64,000 nt of DNA from Syngnathus acus (lineage: Eukaryota > Chordata > Actinopteri > Syngnathiformes > Syngnathidae). Positions 53,601 to 64,000 of this stretch are shown piece by piece; positions within the stretch are counted from its first letter, which is position 1; each line of letters starts with the position of its first letter. The notes beneath the pieces were generated by a model. The model was not told the origin of the DNA, did not search any database, and was given only the letters and a program-made list of their open reading frames with translations. The position numbers and the translations under genes were made by a program. Location: the NCBI RefSeq assembly GCF_901709675.1, contig NC_051089.1, positions 14,745,976 to 14,809,975 of the forward strand, written 5' to 3'.

Positions 53601-55451
53601 AACGGCGCCACTGGTGGTTTGTGAATATCAAGAATTTCGCTACTGCTTCAAAGATGAGACAGCCATGGCAAGATGGTTACCTACCAAGAGAGTGCGCGTT
53701 CATACTAAGGAAATATTTGAACATTGTAATTTGTCTGTTAAACGTATTTATGTATAATGAAACACTGTATTAAAATAAGAAAATACTGCCTTTGTCGATT
53801 TGGCTTGAAAACAAAGCCAGTGAGACCTGCATTTCAATTCAACACAAATATACTGAAATGTGGGTTTCGTGTCGTTGACACAAGACTGATTTCTATCTCG
53901 AAACATAGTCTTCTTCGATAGGTCGTGCACTGGGGTGGATCCCTGTCAAGTCAAAATATAAACACATGAAACGAACTACATTTGGAAGATTTTGAAAACA
54001 TAGCAAATCTCATTAATTTCAATTTTAAATGAGATATTGCGAATTGTGAAGCTTTTGTCCGTATTGCAGTAATTACAAAAAAAAAAAAAAAATCGTGATT
54101 CGTGACTGGGTAAGCGATGCCGGGCCATGGCCAGGTAGCGATGTTTGAAAGATTGCCATATTCTTTAAGGATGTCCTTGAACGCAGATCTCATCTGTACA
54201 TGCGTGAAATCAAATGTTTAAAAATGACAAGCGGTTTTGTATAATAGTGCATTGGTGTAATAATGCTTGCAGCTGCAGGCATTCAAGGTTTTAAGCAATG
54301 TGATAAAACGGCAGGTGCACCATTGCAAAGGTGAAAATTTATTCAAATACAAAGACAATTTCCCGACTGAAAAAAGATCCTGACAGACGAACTGAAACAT
54401 TTCTTGAGCATGTTTATTTTATAATTTATTATATATATTTAATTATAATTCTATTACAAATAAGTAGAAAAAATTCAAACAGCTCCCTTGACACAAACTA
54501 TTGTGGTTGTAGTCACGCTGCATACAAAAATTGTGCCATGTATTTATTTTTTATTTTGTATACAACCAAAGAAAAATCAGACCAAAGAAAAGACTCCCCC
54601 GTATCTTGTGCCCCAGATGGTACATTCCGGTCGCGTTTTCATTCTCCTCCCTTCTGCCTTCAGTGCCCTCCATCTCCCAGCGTTCTGTCATTTTCTAATG
54701 TTAAGGGCATTGTGATCCTTGTGGTCCTGTGGTCCTTGCATCTTTTAATTATCCGAGTAATTGCTAGGAAGCAGCAGAGGAGGTACGTAATGTCCATTTT
54801 GTCTCATTAGACAGCAGCATTTATTGACACTTATTTATGTAAAACGTGTCCAATCTGCATTGACACGTTCATTTTCAGTTACTATGCATTAATGTTTGTT
54901 CAGTGGGCTCTGTATATTTCACTGATGCCCCAGTCATCACGCAGTACTTATTATTCACCTCCATCTTGTCCTCCATTTATAGGCCCTATGAGCTATGACT
55001 CAGGAAGTTTGACAGATTACTGCATTGCATTGTTTTGCATTGTATTTGCATTGTTGTCTGCATTAGATTTGATCATAGAAGAACAAATGAAAATTCAGAA
55101 GACAAGAGGAGTTTAGGCTCTGCAAAGCTGCAGTAGCCTAATATTCCCATGCGCTAGTTATCCTGAAAGCTATGGTTTTGAAAAGGACAGTAGTGGCACA
55201 ATTTCACATAAGGGTTATGTCATAGCTGTTTCAACCAAAATACTAACAATGTATACAGCCTCAAAATGCACCCATCCAAGTGATAGCTCTTGCAAGGTCA
55301 TATTTAAGGCCCTCCAATCACAGGGCTGCTAATGCAATACAGTGATTATGAGTATAAAGGCTTGTGAGTATGTCTGTGTTTCCTCCATTTAGCAGATTTC
55401 ATGTGAAGTCTGACCCCGATTTGGAGAGATTATCTTCCCTCTTTTTCTTTA
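53601..55451. other. Interval upstream of the cend1-like gene
   Basis: No coding exon was recognised. It may hold the cend1 untranslated first exon, because the coding exon is preceded by a splice acceptor (CTTTTTCTTTAG, 55441-55452). Otherwise AT-rich, with a poly(A) run near 54077 and TTGCATTG-type repeats near 55020-55065. Confidence 0.5.
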
Positions 55452-55519
55452 GTGAAGCAACACAGAGCTAGCAGCAGCAGCAGCATCACCGACAAGCCCA
55501 CACTTTGGTCCCGGAATCC

Positions 55520-55793
55520 ATGGAAGCCAAGGCCAAGTCTGCTGCCCAAAGGGCCATCAAAAGCAGAGAAAAGGGAGCCAGCAGCCCCACGTAAAGTTGA
55601 ACCTGCCCCAGCAACGCCGGAACCAGAGATACCTCCTCCCCAGGATGGGGCGGCAGAAGGTGATCCAGGTGATGGGGCTGCGGGCAGCTGCACAGACTCT
55701 CTGGAGCATCTGAAACCTTTCCTCATTGGTGGTGCTGTGATTGCAGTTGGAGCCATTTTGATTGGGGCGATGTTGCTAGCAAAGAGAAATTAA
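55520..55793 (+). CDS. cend1: CEND1-like tail-anchored neuronal protein (one frame shift)
   Basis: Probable cell cycle exit and neuronal differentiation protein 1 (BM88), a small protein anchored by its C-terminus in intracellular membranes of neurons. The best start is the ATG at 55520, in a strong Kozak context (ATCCATGG), giving MEAKAKSA. This resembles the human CEND1 N-terminus MESRGKSA but is in a different frame from the rest. The remainder (about 55545-55793) reads PKGPSKAEKREP, a proline- and acid-rich middle, then DSLEHLKPFLIGG and a hydrophobic tail AVIAVGAILIGAMLLAKRN before TAA. The two parts join if one base is extra or two are missing near 55541-55550. Human CEND1 and POLR2L are both on 11p15.5, which supports the call. 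Alternatively, translation starts in an unseen upstream exon in the downstream frame. Confidence 0.72.
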
Positions 55794-57860
55794 AATCCTA
55801 ATCTCGAAAAATTAACTCTATGTAAAATTGGTTCACAAATAATCATGGTAGATTTTGAAGATGGGGAGTTGCTCTTTTTTTTTGGCTAGCAAACATATAT
55901 GTAAAATATTACTAAGCAATGAAGCAGCTAATTTTTTTTTATTGCAAACATTTTATGCATGAAATTTTAATTTACAATCTGTTAAAACTACACCATAGTG
56001 CTGAACATACGAGACGATTATTTCTGGTTGCTTATATCTGCTTTTTATTATTTCCTCAAATGTTGACAAAAACACACAGTATTTGCGTCGTATGTTCAAT
56101 TTCGAAAGAGCTCCAGAAAATTGTACTCCTGGTGTGGAAAATGCAGATTCTAGAATTCACTTTTTTTTCTTTGAAAGAGCAGAGTTGTAAAAATGTTACA
56201 TTATATGACAAAAGACTAAGGGATTCAGAATGCTGAGGTTTATGAACGTCTTGTGGGAGAATATGACGTATATGGCAGACTAGTGTTGCAATGTTATTTC
56301 TTGAAGTAGATTGTAGAATAAGAAGAATTTTTATGTTAGAATCAAATGATGTGACAAATCAATAGCCTTTCATGTACAACACAACATCTGAAAATGTTCT
56401 GCATCTATATGTTCACCTCTTATCGTAAATACTTTATTGCGGACCAGTCATTAATGGTCCCGTATCGAGTTCAGAGCCTGCAGTTGAATCAGGCTTCATT
56501 TCACTGTGCGTATTCCATCAAGAACAACTATCCAGAACAACCTTTGTGTTTCAGTACCTTATTAATATCTAAGTATAGCCGGGCACAATTAGAGTGCTAA
56601 TGTAAAGGAAGTGGATTAGTCAAGCAGTCGTCATTTCTATGTCTGCACACATTTGCGCCCTTGCATGTGTTCCCAGCATTGTCTATTCACACAGTAATGT
56701 CCCAGTTGAAAAACTACACACCACTTTTCTCTGGTTGCAAGTGAACATTTTTGCAACATAGTCATCACAAATGTTGTATGTGTGTACATTGTTGCATTCT
56801 ACACCCTAATGCATCCAAACAATACAATGCCAAAACTAGAACTAACTTCATCTGACCTTGTACAAATAAGTGTACCAAAAAAAACCATCTTCTTTTAATA
56901 ACTTAATAACAGCAGCGTATAAATGCAATAATTCAGGTAGGATTCCTCAGTTAGCACATTATGTTGTGCTGTAGCAAGTTATTTCACATAGATGATGCGA
57001 TGTAATAACACTAGTGATGGTCAAGTATGATGTTTCATAAAATGGCAATGATGTTAGAGGTGATAGAAAGTACAGTATGTATTTATGGTGACTGTAATGA
57101 TGGTTATATTTTTGATATATTACTACTCTCTCCTCCAGTGTACACAAAGAATGTGGTTGTGATGCAACCTTTATTAAAGGAAGTGAACCAATGGGTATTT
57201 GTTTTCTCTGAGAGTCCAAAGATAATGCAAATTGGGAAAGGTTGTTGCTGGCTTACCTACTTTTAAGGAGAATATATCCATGTGCCACCAATAGTCTAAT
57301 TGCAAACATCACAGGACCAAACCCAGAATTCAGGTGAGCCGTGCTGGTTGTTGCCTGGGGCACTTTAATGTCATTCCCAGTCAAACAACAAGTACCAATA
57401 AATGGAAAAATATCAGTACCCTGAATTAGATAAATATGGGTGGATTTATCTGCCTAACTCATGTTCCACGAACGCAGTATTAATCTCAGTGGGTGTGCGT
57501 AGAACATTAATATAAAGAATTTCTTTTGACTTGACTTGTCCTTTAATAATTATGTAAACAAATTCTTGAGACCTTTGCATAAATAACCCTTTTCTGATGT
57601 CTTTATATATGTATGGCTATTAAAGCAGGCCCATTTGTATGTGGAATATATATTTAAAACAAATGTTCCTGTGAATTCAATTTAAAAGAACTGTGAGTAG
57701 TATTTGTCGTGAACGTTTTTGAGAACGCTTCTGCATCAACAAGGACAAATGTAAAAAATACTCATTTTGCCTCTACACAAATAATAATAATAATGTAATG
57801 AATGTAACCCACAATGCATCATTCAAGGAACAGCCGCAGATGTTTTTATTTTTACATGAA
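55794..57860 (+). other. cend1-polr2l interval
   Basis: Contains the probable cend1 3' UTR and AT-rich non-coding DNA. It carries a foldback-MITE relative near 57310-57545. No further coding exon was recognised. Confidence 0.55.
57310..57545 (+). mobile_element. Foldback MITE relative (diverged)
   Basis: Shares TGTCATTCCCAGTC, AACAACAAGTACCA, CTCATGTTCCACGAACGCAG and a right end TTGACTTGACTTGTCCTTTAA with the family defined at 41368-41766. Heavily diverged. Confidence 0.5.
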
Positions 57861-57998
57861 ACATGGTACCGGAAGTGATGTACGTGTACCTGATTTTACC
57901 GGGAATATTTTCTAAAACGAAGAACTCTACCTTCGTGCTTTGGAGCTCTTTGGTCGCTATTATACTTGGTTTGACATACTGCAACTGAACCACTGAGG
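57861..57998 (+). promoter_or_regulatory. polr2l: polr2l promoter and untranslated exon 1
   Basis: ACCGGAAGTG at 57868-57877 is a consensus ETS/GABP site, the classic element of TATA-less housekeeping promoters. It overlaps a TGATGTACG stretch. The donor (GAGG then GTAAGT) at 57999 would close an untranslated exon 1 that splices to the acceptor at 58608-58609, 12 bases before the ATG. Confidence 0.7.
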
Positions 57999-58539
57999 GT
58001 AAGTTCAAAAAGACCTTGACATTTGTTCTTCAATGTTGTTAGTAATTCGTAAACTCGTGCATGGAGTCAGCTACCCACGTTGATGCTAACATCGTGGCCA
58101 AACCATGGGGTTTTGTTGTTAGCTTAGCATGAGCCCACCAGAACCAGTCACGGACGCTATATTCAGACATTATGAGAGCTTTTATGATTTTACCACCGTT
58201 AAAGTGGTCCAACAATTGAAAATATTTACTCATAATAAATAATTGTAATACATACATTAATAACCACGACTCATTCTCACCTCCAGTCCGGTCCAATCAT
58301 TAGAATCTGTCTGACAAAATGTAGCCAGCCACAAGATCTCCAAAATTTGTGACAACAGAAGAAAAGTAATGAAGTAAATAATTAAAAAGCTGACATTAGA
58401 AACAGCTTTGTAGCAGTTAGAAGTACACATAAACACCACCTATGCTGGTACTATAAATAAAAACAAATACCAAACTCTTGTCGATTTTAAATGTGTTTAG
58501 AGTTATGTAGGTAGAAGTTATTTTGAATGTACCTAGTGA

Positions 58540-58957
<418 letters not shown>

Positions 58958-59053
58958 CTGCTACCGGCCTCCTTTAATAAGAATGTGATCTTTGGAAGGT
59001 GTCTTCTTTATTTTGATGCAAAAATGCTTTGACCACAATATTTTCTTTTTTTA

Positions 59054-59059
59054 AATAAA
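59054..59059 (+). terminator. polr2l: polr2l polyadenylation signal
   Basis: AATAAA 97 bases after the polr2l stop codon, followed by TG/T-rich sequence. This is the expected position for a compact housekeeping gene. Confidence 0.7.
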
Positions 59060-60867
59060 GGTGATAAATGTCACATTTCCCCTTAGTGTTGTACTGTATG
59101 TCCTGTGATAACCATCAAAGAAGACTTCGATAAAAGAAATGGAGGAGCATCAGATTGACTTAATTACAAATATACATAGTTTGTTGTAAATTTTTCAAAT
59201 TCAACTCCGACAATAATAATACTTTTGCCATTTTAAAGTGTACTTCCAGAGCTCCCATATTGAGGTCTTGATGGGTTAAGGGAGCAATATTGTAAAGTTT
59301 GATAAATATATTTTATTATATAATACCATTTTTGTGTCGCATCTTGTATTGGCCCAAATAGTCCCTGTGGTTTATTTTAATGCATGGCAGATATGCCACA
59401 TCACTTGCCTATGTCTTTAAATCTATCATTTATTTTTTCAATTATGAGGTGACCCTAGTTAGTAAGCCTGTCGGTCCCACCTGCTTCCTCATTTGACATT
59501 GAGATGTCAGATATTTTGCTGCCATCAGTATTGATGCTGAAAAACGGAGTGTCTCAAATTCACCAGACCAAGAAAATGCCGTATTGAATTGAGATGGCCG
59601 AGCCAAGACGGCATCACAGCTCATTCTCGACAAATAGGTTTGGAGAACTATTATAAGCTTACTTTAACATAGCCAGTGTAACAAAAACTGTAACATACAT
59701 GTTGGCGAAACAATTGGAATTTAAATGTATCCCTAGATATCTCCTTGGTAGACCTGAAGAAAAATCTTACAAGAGTGACAAACACATTCAGATGTTCGGG
59801 TGGATTGTTTTATATTACAAAAGACAACAATGACACTGTGTTAAATACATTTAAGTGTCTTGCACATGCAAGGATTCCTTCTAATCCGAATGACTATGCA
59901 CACAGTATTTAATTTGAACAATTGAAGTCCCCGTAAGAGTAGAATGAAGAGACGATGCAAACTTCTGGAGACACATCTTTTGTCTTTTTAAAAGATTGTG
60001 TCAGAACAAAAATTGTGTCGGAAGAAAAATCTGTAACCTTCATGTATGTCAACGGGAATCTAAAAAGAAATTAGTTTAATTTTAAAAAAAACCTACAAAA
60101 TATGAGCTAGGTATTCCACCCCCTTCAAAATTATTTCAACATTATGCTCAAAACATGGTTTTCCTCAAAATTTGACACTCCCCGTTTTTCAGATGTATGA
60201 AACTGAACTCAGGTTCTTCCATATCTTGATGCATGTGATTTTCCAAGGCACGATATCAAGACCTGACAAAACATTTCAGACACTAACCCAAAAATGGGAC
60301 AGAAGGAACTTTAGTGACAAAAGCTCTTCAAATAGTTGCTTTGACCAGGTGCTTTTGGTCCGATATACTTGGTCAGCTGCGAGGCCCTATGCAGACAGGC
60401 AAATCACATCTGGTTAATTCTTTTGAAAAGGTGGACTTACAAATATTTCAAATGGGACCAAGAGGTAGATGGACCGGAGTTAAATTTCAAGTCAAAGCAA
60501 GTTATCAAAAAATCAGTGACATTTCAGTTTTATGATAAAAAGGAAACATTGTTAGATTCTGCTTTTGCTTTTTTTTAAATGTTCAAATTATTTAGGTAAC
60601 AATTAAAAAAAAAAAATTAGCATAAAGGCAAAACAAAAACATTGAAGGGGGACTAAGTACTTTCTGAAAGCAATTTTTGACATTTTGCAATTTCAAGTGA
60701 CATGATAACCTAAAATGAAATGCAATTGTTCTGGTGGTAAAATGATCAGTAACCACTCGAGAGTAAATGTACAGGCGGCGGGCATACCAGTCGGTCATTG
60801 TTGGTTTTGATGGCGGTCCGAGAGTTAGAGTGGCTCACGAGGATGTGCTGGCTACAATGTTACAAAG
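59060..60867. other. polr2l-cpsf7 convergent interval
   Basis: AT-rich. It should contain the cpsf7 3' UTR on the right. No coding exon or recognisable repeat family. Open frames near 60172-60578 on the plus strand have no recognisable domain. Confidence 0.5.
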
Positions 60868-63800
60868 TCAGCGGTAGCGTTCTCTGTAATCTCTGTGCCT
60901 GTCCCGTGAACGGCCCCGGTCCTTTCTCGACTCCAAGAACGTTCTCTGTGCCTTCTTGACGTTCCAGCGCCTTCCCAACGAGGCGAACCTTCTCTGTGGC
61001 GCTCTCTCTCCGTTCTCGCTCCCGATCTCTGTCTCTGTCCCGGTCTCCAGAATTACTGCCACTCCTATAGAAAAGGTGTGATACTGAAGTATTGAGCCTG
61101 CCTTCTCATTTATATCTTCTCTATTTATATCAGTTACCTGGGTCCCCAAAAGTTGAGTACTGTTACTCGTAGCGGTCTGAAAAAGTGATATCGAACATCC
61201 CTTATTTTTATAAATCATGTACTTTGTCTGAATTCAGCCCAATTTCCATGCATGGTATGAAGCATGCAAAAGCAAACAAACCTATAGCCACAGTTTCCCT
61301 GGATGGACACCAGGCAGTCTTTGAGGGAGGTGACGAGGGCTTGGCAGCGCTCATCCCTATACACGCTGGACTGCTTGATGATAGCAATGGCTGTCAACAG
61401 CGTTTCCATCGCCACTCTCTGGTCTCCTGTAATTGCAAACATTTGCAGTGTCCAAAAAGTGTTGATCGCAGATTGCAAAAACATGTAGCGTACACATACA
61501 TAGACTAGAAAGATGCTGGGAAATCCCACACAGTTGAGTTGTCCCAGTGAGTCCTCAACATTAGGGTTTAGTCCAACCTTCATACTATAGTACCCCGAGA
61601 ATTCAAACTTGTTTCAATAGGCTATTCTTTCTTTTGTAATGAAGTACCGTATGTCTCAGATTTGCAGCGAAACACGATGGGATCGGGTGCACTTACCAGC
61701 TGTTGCACCTGTCACAGCCTTGGTAATGGCACTGCTAGCCACAGCTTTATTTCTCTTCAACAATTCTTCATAATCTCTGTCACCCTGAAATGTTTGCAAT
61801 GCACAAAGAGAGATACAGTCAATCTGATCAATGAATAATGCAGATGCTAAGATATTGTTTCATAGCTATGAATATTGAATTGTGGTTGGAAAAAGACTGA
61901 AATCACACGCATCCTCACTTTGTTGACCGTAAGCTTGACTTCTGTATCTGTCTTGTGCTGGGGTAAAGTAAGCAGGATTTATATGCAGACTTGGAGGCGG
62001 CTGGCTTGGTGCATTGAAAGGTGGAGGGGGGAACAGATGCGGCGGAGGGATGTTGATCGGCACCGGTGGGAAGGGAGGAGGTAGCTGGCCAGGATACGGG
62101 CTGGAATGTGGGGGAAATACATTTCCAATTGGATGTGATGGAAACGGAGTGGGTATGCTGGGAGGATTGTTATCCCATGAAACTGACGAGGACACTTGTG
62201 AATCGGTGTCCTTGGAATTACCGCGCATTGGGAAACCTGTGAATAGCACAGAGCACTTTTGGTGAATCCATGTAACATTTGCCATGAATGTGACTCATGC
62301 GCAAAAATACTGGTCCACTTACGTTTATTAGCGACATCCTCAAACACGCTGAAGTTTTGATAAGTGGCGAAACGGCAGTCTATGCTTTCCCATCCAGTGT
62401 ACAGAGGGGAATTTTCTCCAACAATATTTTTAATGAATTTTCTGAAGTCACCACCACCTTTGCATAGCTGTAGTTATGAGATGAAAATGTGCATGAAGAT
62501 CAAGTAGCGGTATTCAGTAGCTAATTGAGGCTTAAAGACACGTATTATGGAAAAGCAACTTTTTTTGTTTTTAAAATCATTAAAAAATGTTCAAGACTTA
62601 AAGACGCAGATCATGGAAAATCAACTTTCTTTGCTTTTAAAAAATATTTTCTTGTGTATCTGGAGCATCCAGGAGTGATTTCTCCGTTTTCTATGACGTT
62701 TTTTTTTATCTATTACATCACATAACTACAAATGTCAACCGGAAAGGGAGGTGCACATCTTGCGGCCTTGGGAGTGTGAAGTATCTCATTTGCAATTAAA
62801 GAGACCGCCCCAAAACGGCTTGCTCTGAGCCGCACCTCAGAACAAGTCGAAAAGAGGGACCCGTGATGGAATTCAGACAAAAGCATCGTTGTTCCACTTT
62901 ATATAGACCACAACTAAATAAGTAAAACGTAAAACAGTAGAATTATTACAGTGAAAATGGATGGATGGATGGATATTTAGGCTTTAACATACTTGAAGAA
63001 ATGGAAAAGTCACTTACCCTCTTGATTGGCCATTTGCTTTATTCTCAGCAAATTTTATTTCATCAATATCCCTCACCCCTAATTTATGGGTCATAAGCAG
63101 CAGATCCTTGTCAGATGTCCACTAAATGGTAATGGATATAAGGGAAGAAGGACCGGTTACTTTACAGTAGATAGTTTGCATGACCAATTTATGCAGAGAT
63201 GAAAGAAATTCCAAAGTGTTTATATACTTTTTCCTACTCAATAACCCCAAATAGCCAATGAAAATGCTTATAGTGTTTATATACTTTTTCATCCGCTCTA
63301 ATAACCCCCCAAATAGCCGATGAAATTCATGTACTCAGACTAACTACTCATCTTAATTAATGTACAGAAGGCTACTGCAGTGATTCCCAACCTTTATTAA
63401 GCCAAGGCGCACATTTTGAGTTCGGAAAAAGCTCATGGCATACCAAGAAAACAAAAAATGTCACGCAAGAGGATACACATATTGCTTTTATACTTGTAGT
63501 TTCTGCCAGCTAATCGAAGATTATTTTTCAAATAGAAGATCACTTGTCACTTTTAGTCTCTGGCATAGACAGATGACAAATGTTTATTATTTATTCGGAA
63601 AAAAAGACGTTTTTGAACCAATTAAGTATAGTTTTTGTTATTTGTTGAGCTCTCAGCCTTTCACCGCACACTAATGTGCGCCGGCACACTGGTTGACAAT
63701 AACTGACAATGTAAAACTTACCCAAGAGAAATTCCCAATATACAGTGAGAATTTCCGTGCCTGGTTTGATTCCTTTTCCTCTGCTTTCACTGTGGTGACA

Positions 63801-63930
63801 TTACCTTTACTTTAGATGATGTTCCACTGCCAGCATCTGAGTTCAAAGTGGTTTTCTTGTCTTGATCCATTGAGCTCGAAAGTACAGCATCATCAAAAAG
63901 GTCGTTTGCCTCATCTAGTCTGTCCAAATC
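60868..63930 (-). CDS. cpsf7: CPSF7-like cleavage factor Im subunit, 3' exons (partial, several indels)
   Basis: Large subunit of cleavage factor Im, which binds UGUA sites with NUDT21 and guides poly(A) site choice. Visible exons, 5' to 3': 63722-63930, 63018-63121, 62323-62467, 61919-62236, 61697-61784, 61282-61426, 60868-61064; upstream exons lie beyond the window. The RRM runs from LYIGNFSW through [13 protein letters not shown] and [12 protein letters not shown] to [14 protein letters not shown] proline-rich linker follows ([14 protein letters not shown]). Then comes the conserved C-terminal block [17 protein letters not shown] and [14 protein letters not shown], and a short Arg/Asp/Ser tail ending HRDYRERYR before TGA. 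Frame is lost by one base near 63806-63808, 62386-62388, 61010-61011 and 60921-60925, and at the 61919 junction. Each time the family match resumes in another frame. CPSF6 is the alternative; the segment around the RRM end fits CPSF7 better. Confidence 0.85.
62528..62655 (+). repeat. Tandem duplication, two units of about 63 bp
   Basis: Both units contain CTTAAAGACRC, ATTATGGAAAA or ATCATGGAAAA, CAACTTT and TTTTTAAA stretches. Intronic in the cpsf7-like gene. Confidence 0.75.
63213..63330 (+). repeat. Tandem duplication, two units of about 57 bp
   Basis: GTGTTTATATACTTTTTC is followed by an AATAACCCC(CC)AAATAGCC stretch and GATGAAA or AATGAAA in each unit. Intronic in the cpsf7-like gene. 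Confidence 0.8.
63378..63705 (+). mobile_element. MITE-like repeat in cpsf7 intron
   Basis: The left end CAGTGATTCCCAACC...CCAAGGCGCACA and the right end TGTGCGCCGGCACACTGGTTGACAATAACTG are imperfect inverted repeats. Left ends of this form recur widely in fish as non-autonomous DNA transposons (general knowledge, hAT-like). The copy ends only 16 bases from the exon starting at 63722 (its donor side). Confidence 0.6.
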
Positions 63931-64000
63931 CTGTGGTGAGATTAAATAAATCAGATCATTTCCATTTCACCGTGTGCAGGGTATCAACAACAACAAAAAA

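Noticed and set aside
54331-54810. Plus-strand 159-codon open frame upstream of the cend1-like gene
   Set aside because: It starts in poly-AT sequence and has no recognisable domain or splice sites linking it to cend1.
61866-62347. Alternative frames in the proline-rich cpsf7 exon
   Set aside because: Only one frame continues the protein family on both sides; the other two are shadows of the same repetitive codons.
63791-63804. A 15-base intron (GTAATG...CACAG) inside the cpsf7-like exon
   Set aside because: Vertebrate introns are not that short. A one-base deletion in an A run explains the frame change better.

Overview
This window is vertebrate nuclear DNA, most likely from a ray-finned (teleost) fish. 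Six protein-coding genes are recognisable. Five are visibly split by GT-AG introns, and the cend1-like gene starts straight after a splice acceptor. The intergenic and intronic DNA is AT-rich and carries fish-type short interspersed repeats, foldback MITEs, a 5'-truncated non-LTR retrotransposon and many microsatellites. There are no bacterial operons, CRISPR arrays, tRNA or rRNA genes that I can support. I cannot name the species.

Layout, left to right. (1) 1-6472, + strand: the last three coding exons of alx4, an aristaless-type homeobox gene whose first exon lies left of the window. (2) 10097-28400, - strand: complete ext2, a heparan sulfate co-polymerase subunit, converging on alx4; its 14 coding exons add up to an uninterrupted 719-codon frame. 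(3) 30872-53500, - strand: dagla, diacylglycerol lipase alpha, with 19 coding exons, a long intron 1 and a CpG-rich putative first exon near 53 kb. (4) 55520-55793, + strand: a small tail-anchored protein resembling CEND1. (5) 57890-59060, + strand: complete polr2l, the 67-residue RNA polymerase subunit RPB10. (6) 60868-63930, - strand: the 3' part of a cpsf7-like gene (cleavage factor Im, RRM plus proline-rich plus charged tail), continuing past the right edge.

The genes do not form one pathway; they are neighbours through ancient linkage. alx4-ext2 corresponds to human 11p11.2, dagla and cpsf7 to 11q12.2, and cend1 with polr2l to 11p15.5, so the window interleaves three blocks that are separate on human chromosome 11.

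The most notable technical signal is a set of about ten small frame disruptions in dagla (36.7-41.3 kb), cend1 (55.5 kb) and cpsf7 (60.9-63.9 kb). Several are exactly one base short in an A or G run, and the protein match continues in the next frame. ext2, alx4 and polr2l have none. I read this as local consensus error rather than gene death, but true decay is not excluded. The most notable biological candidate is an unreported-looking alternative terminal exon of dagla (35527-35619) that would give a diacylglycerol lipase lacking its long regulatory tail.
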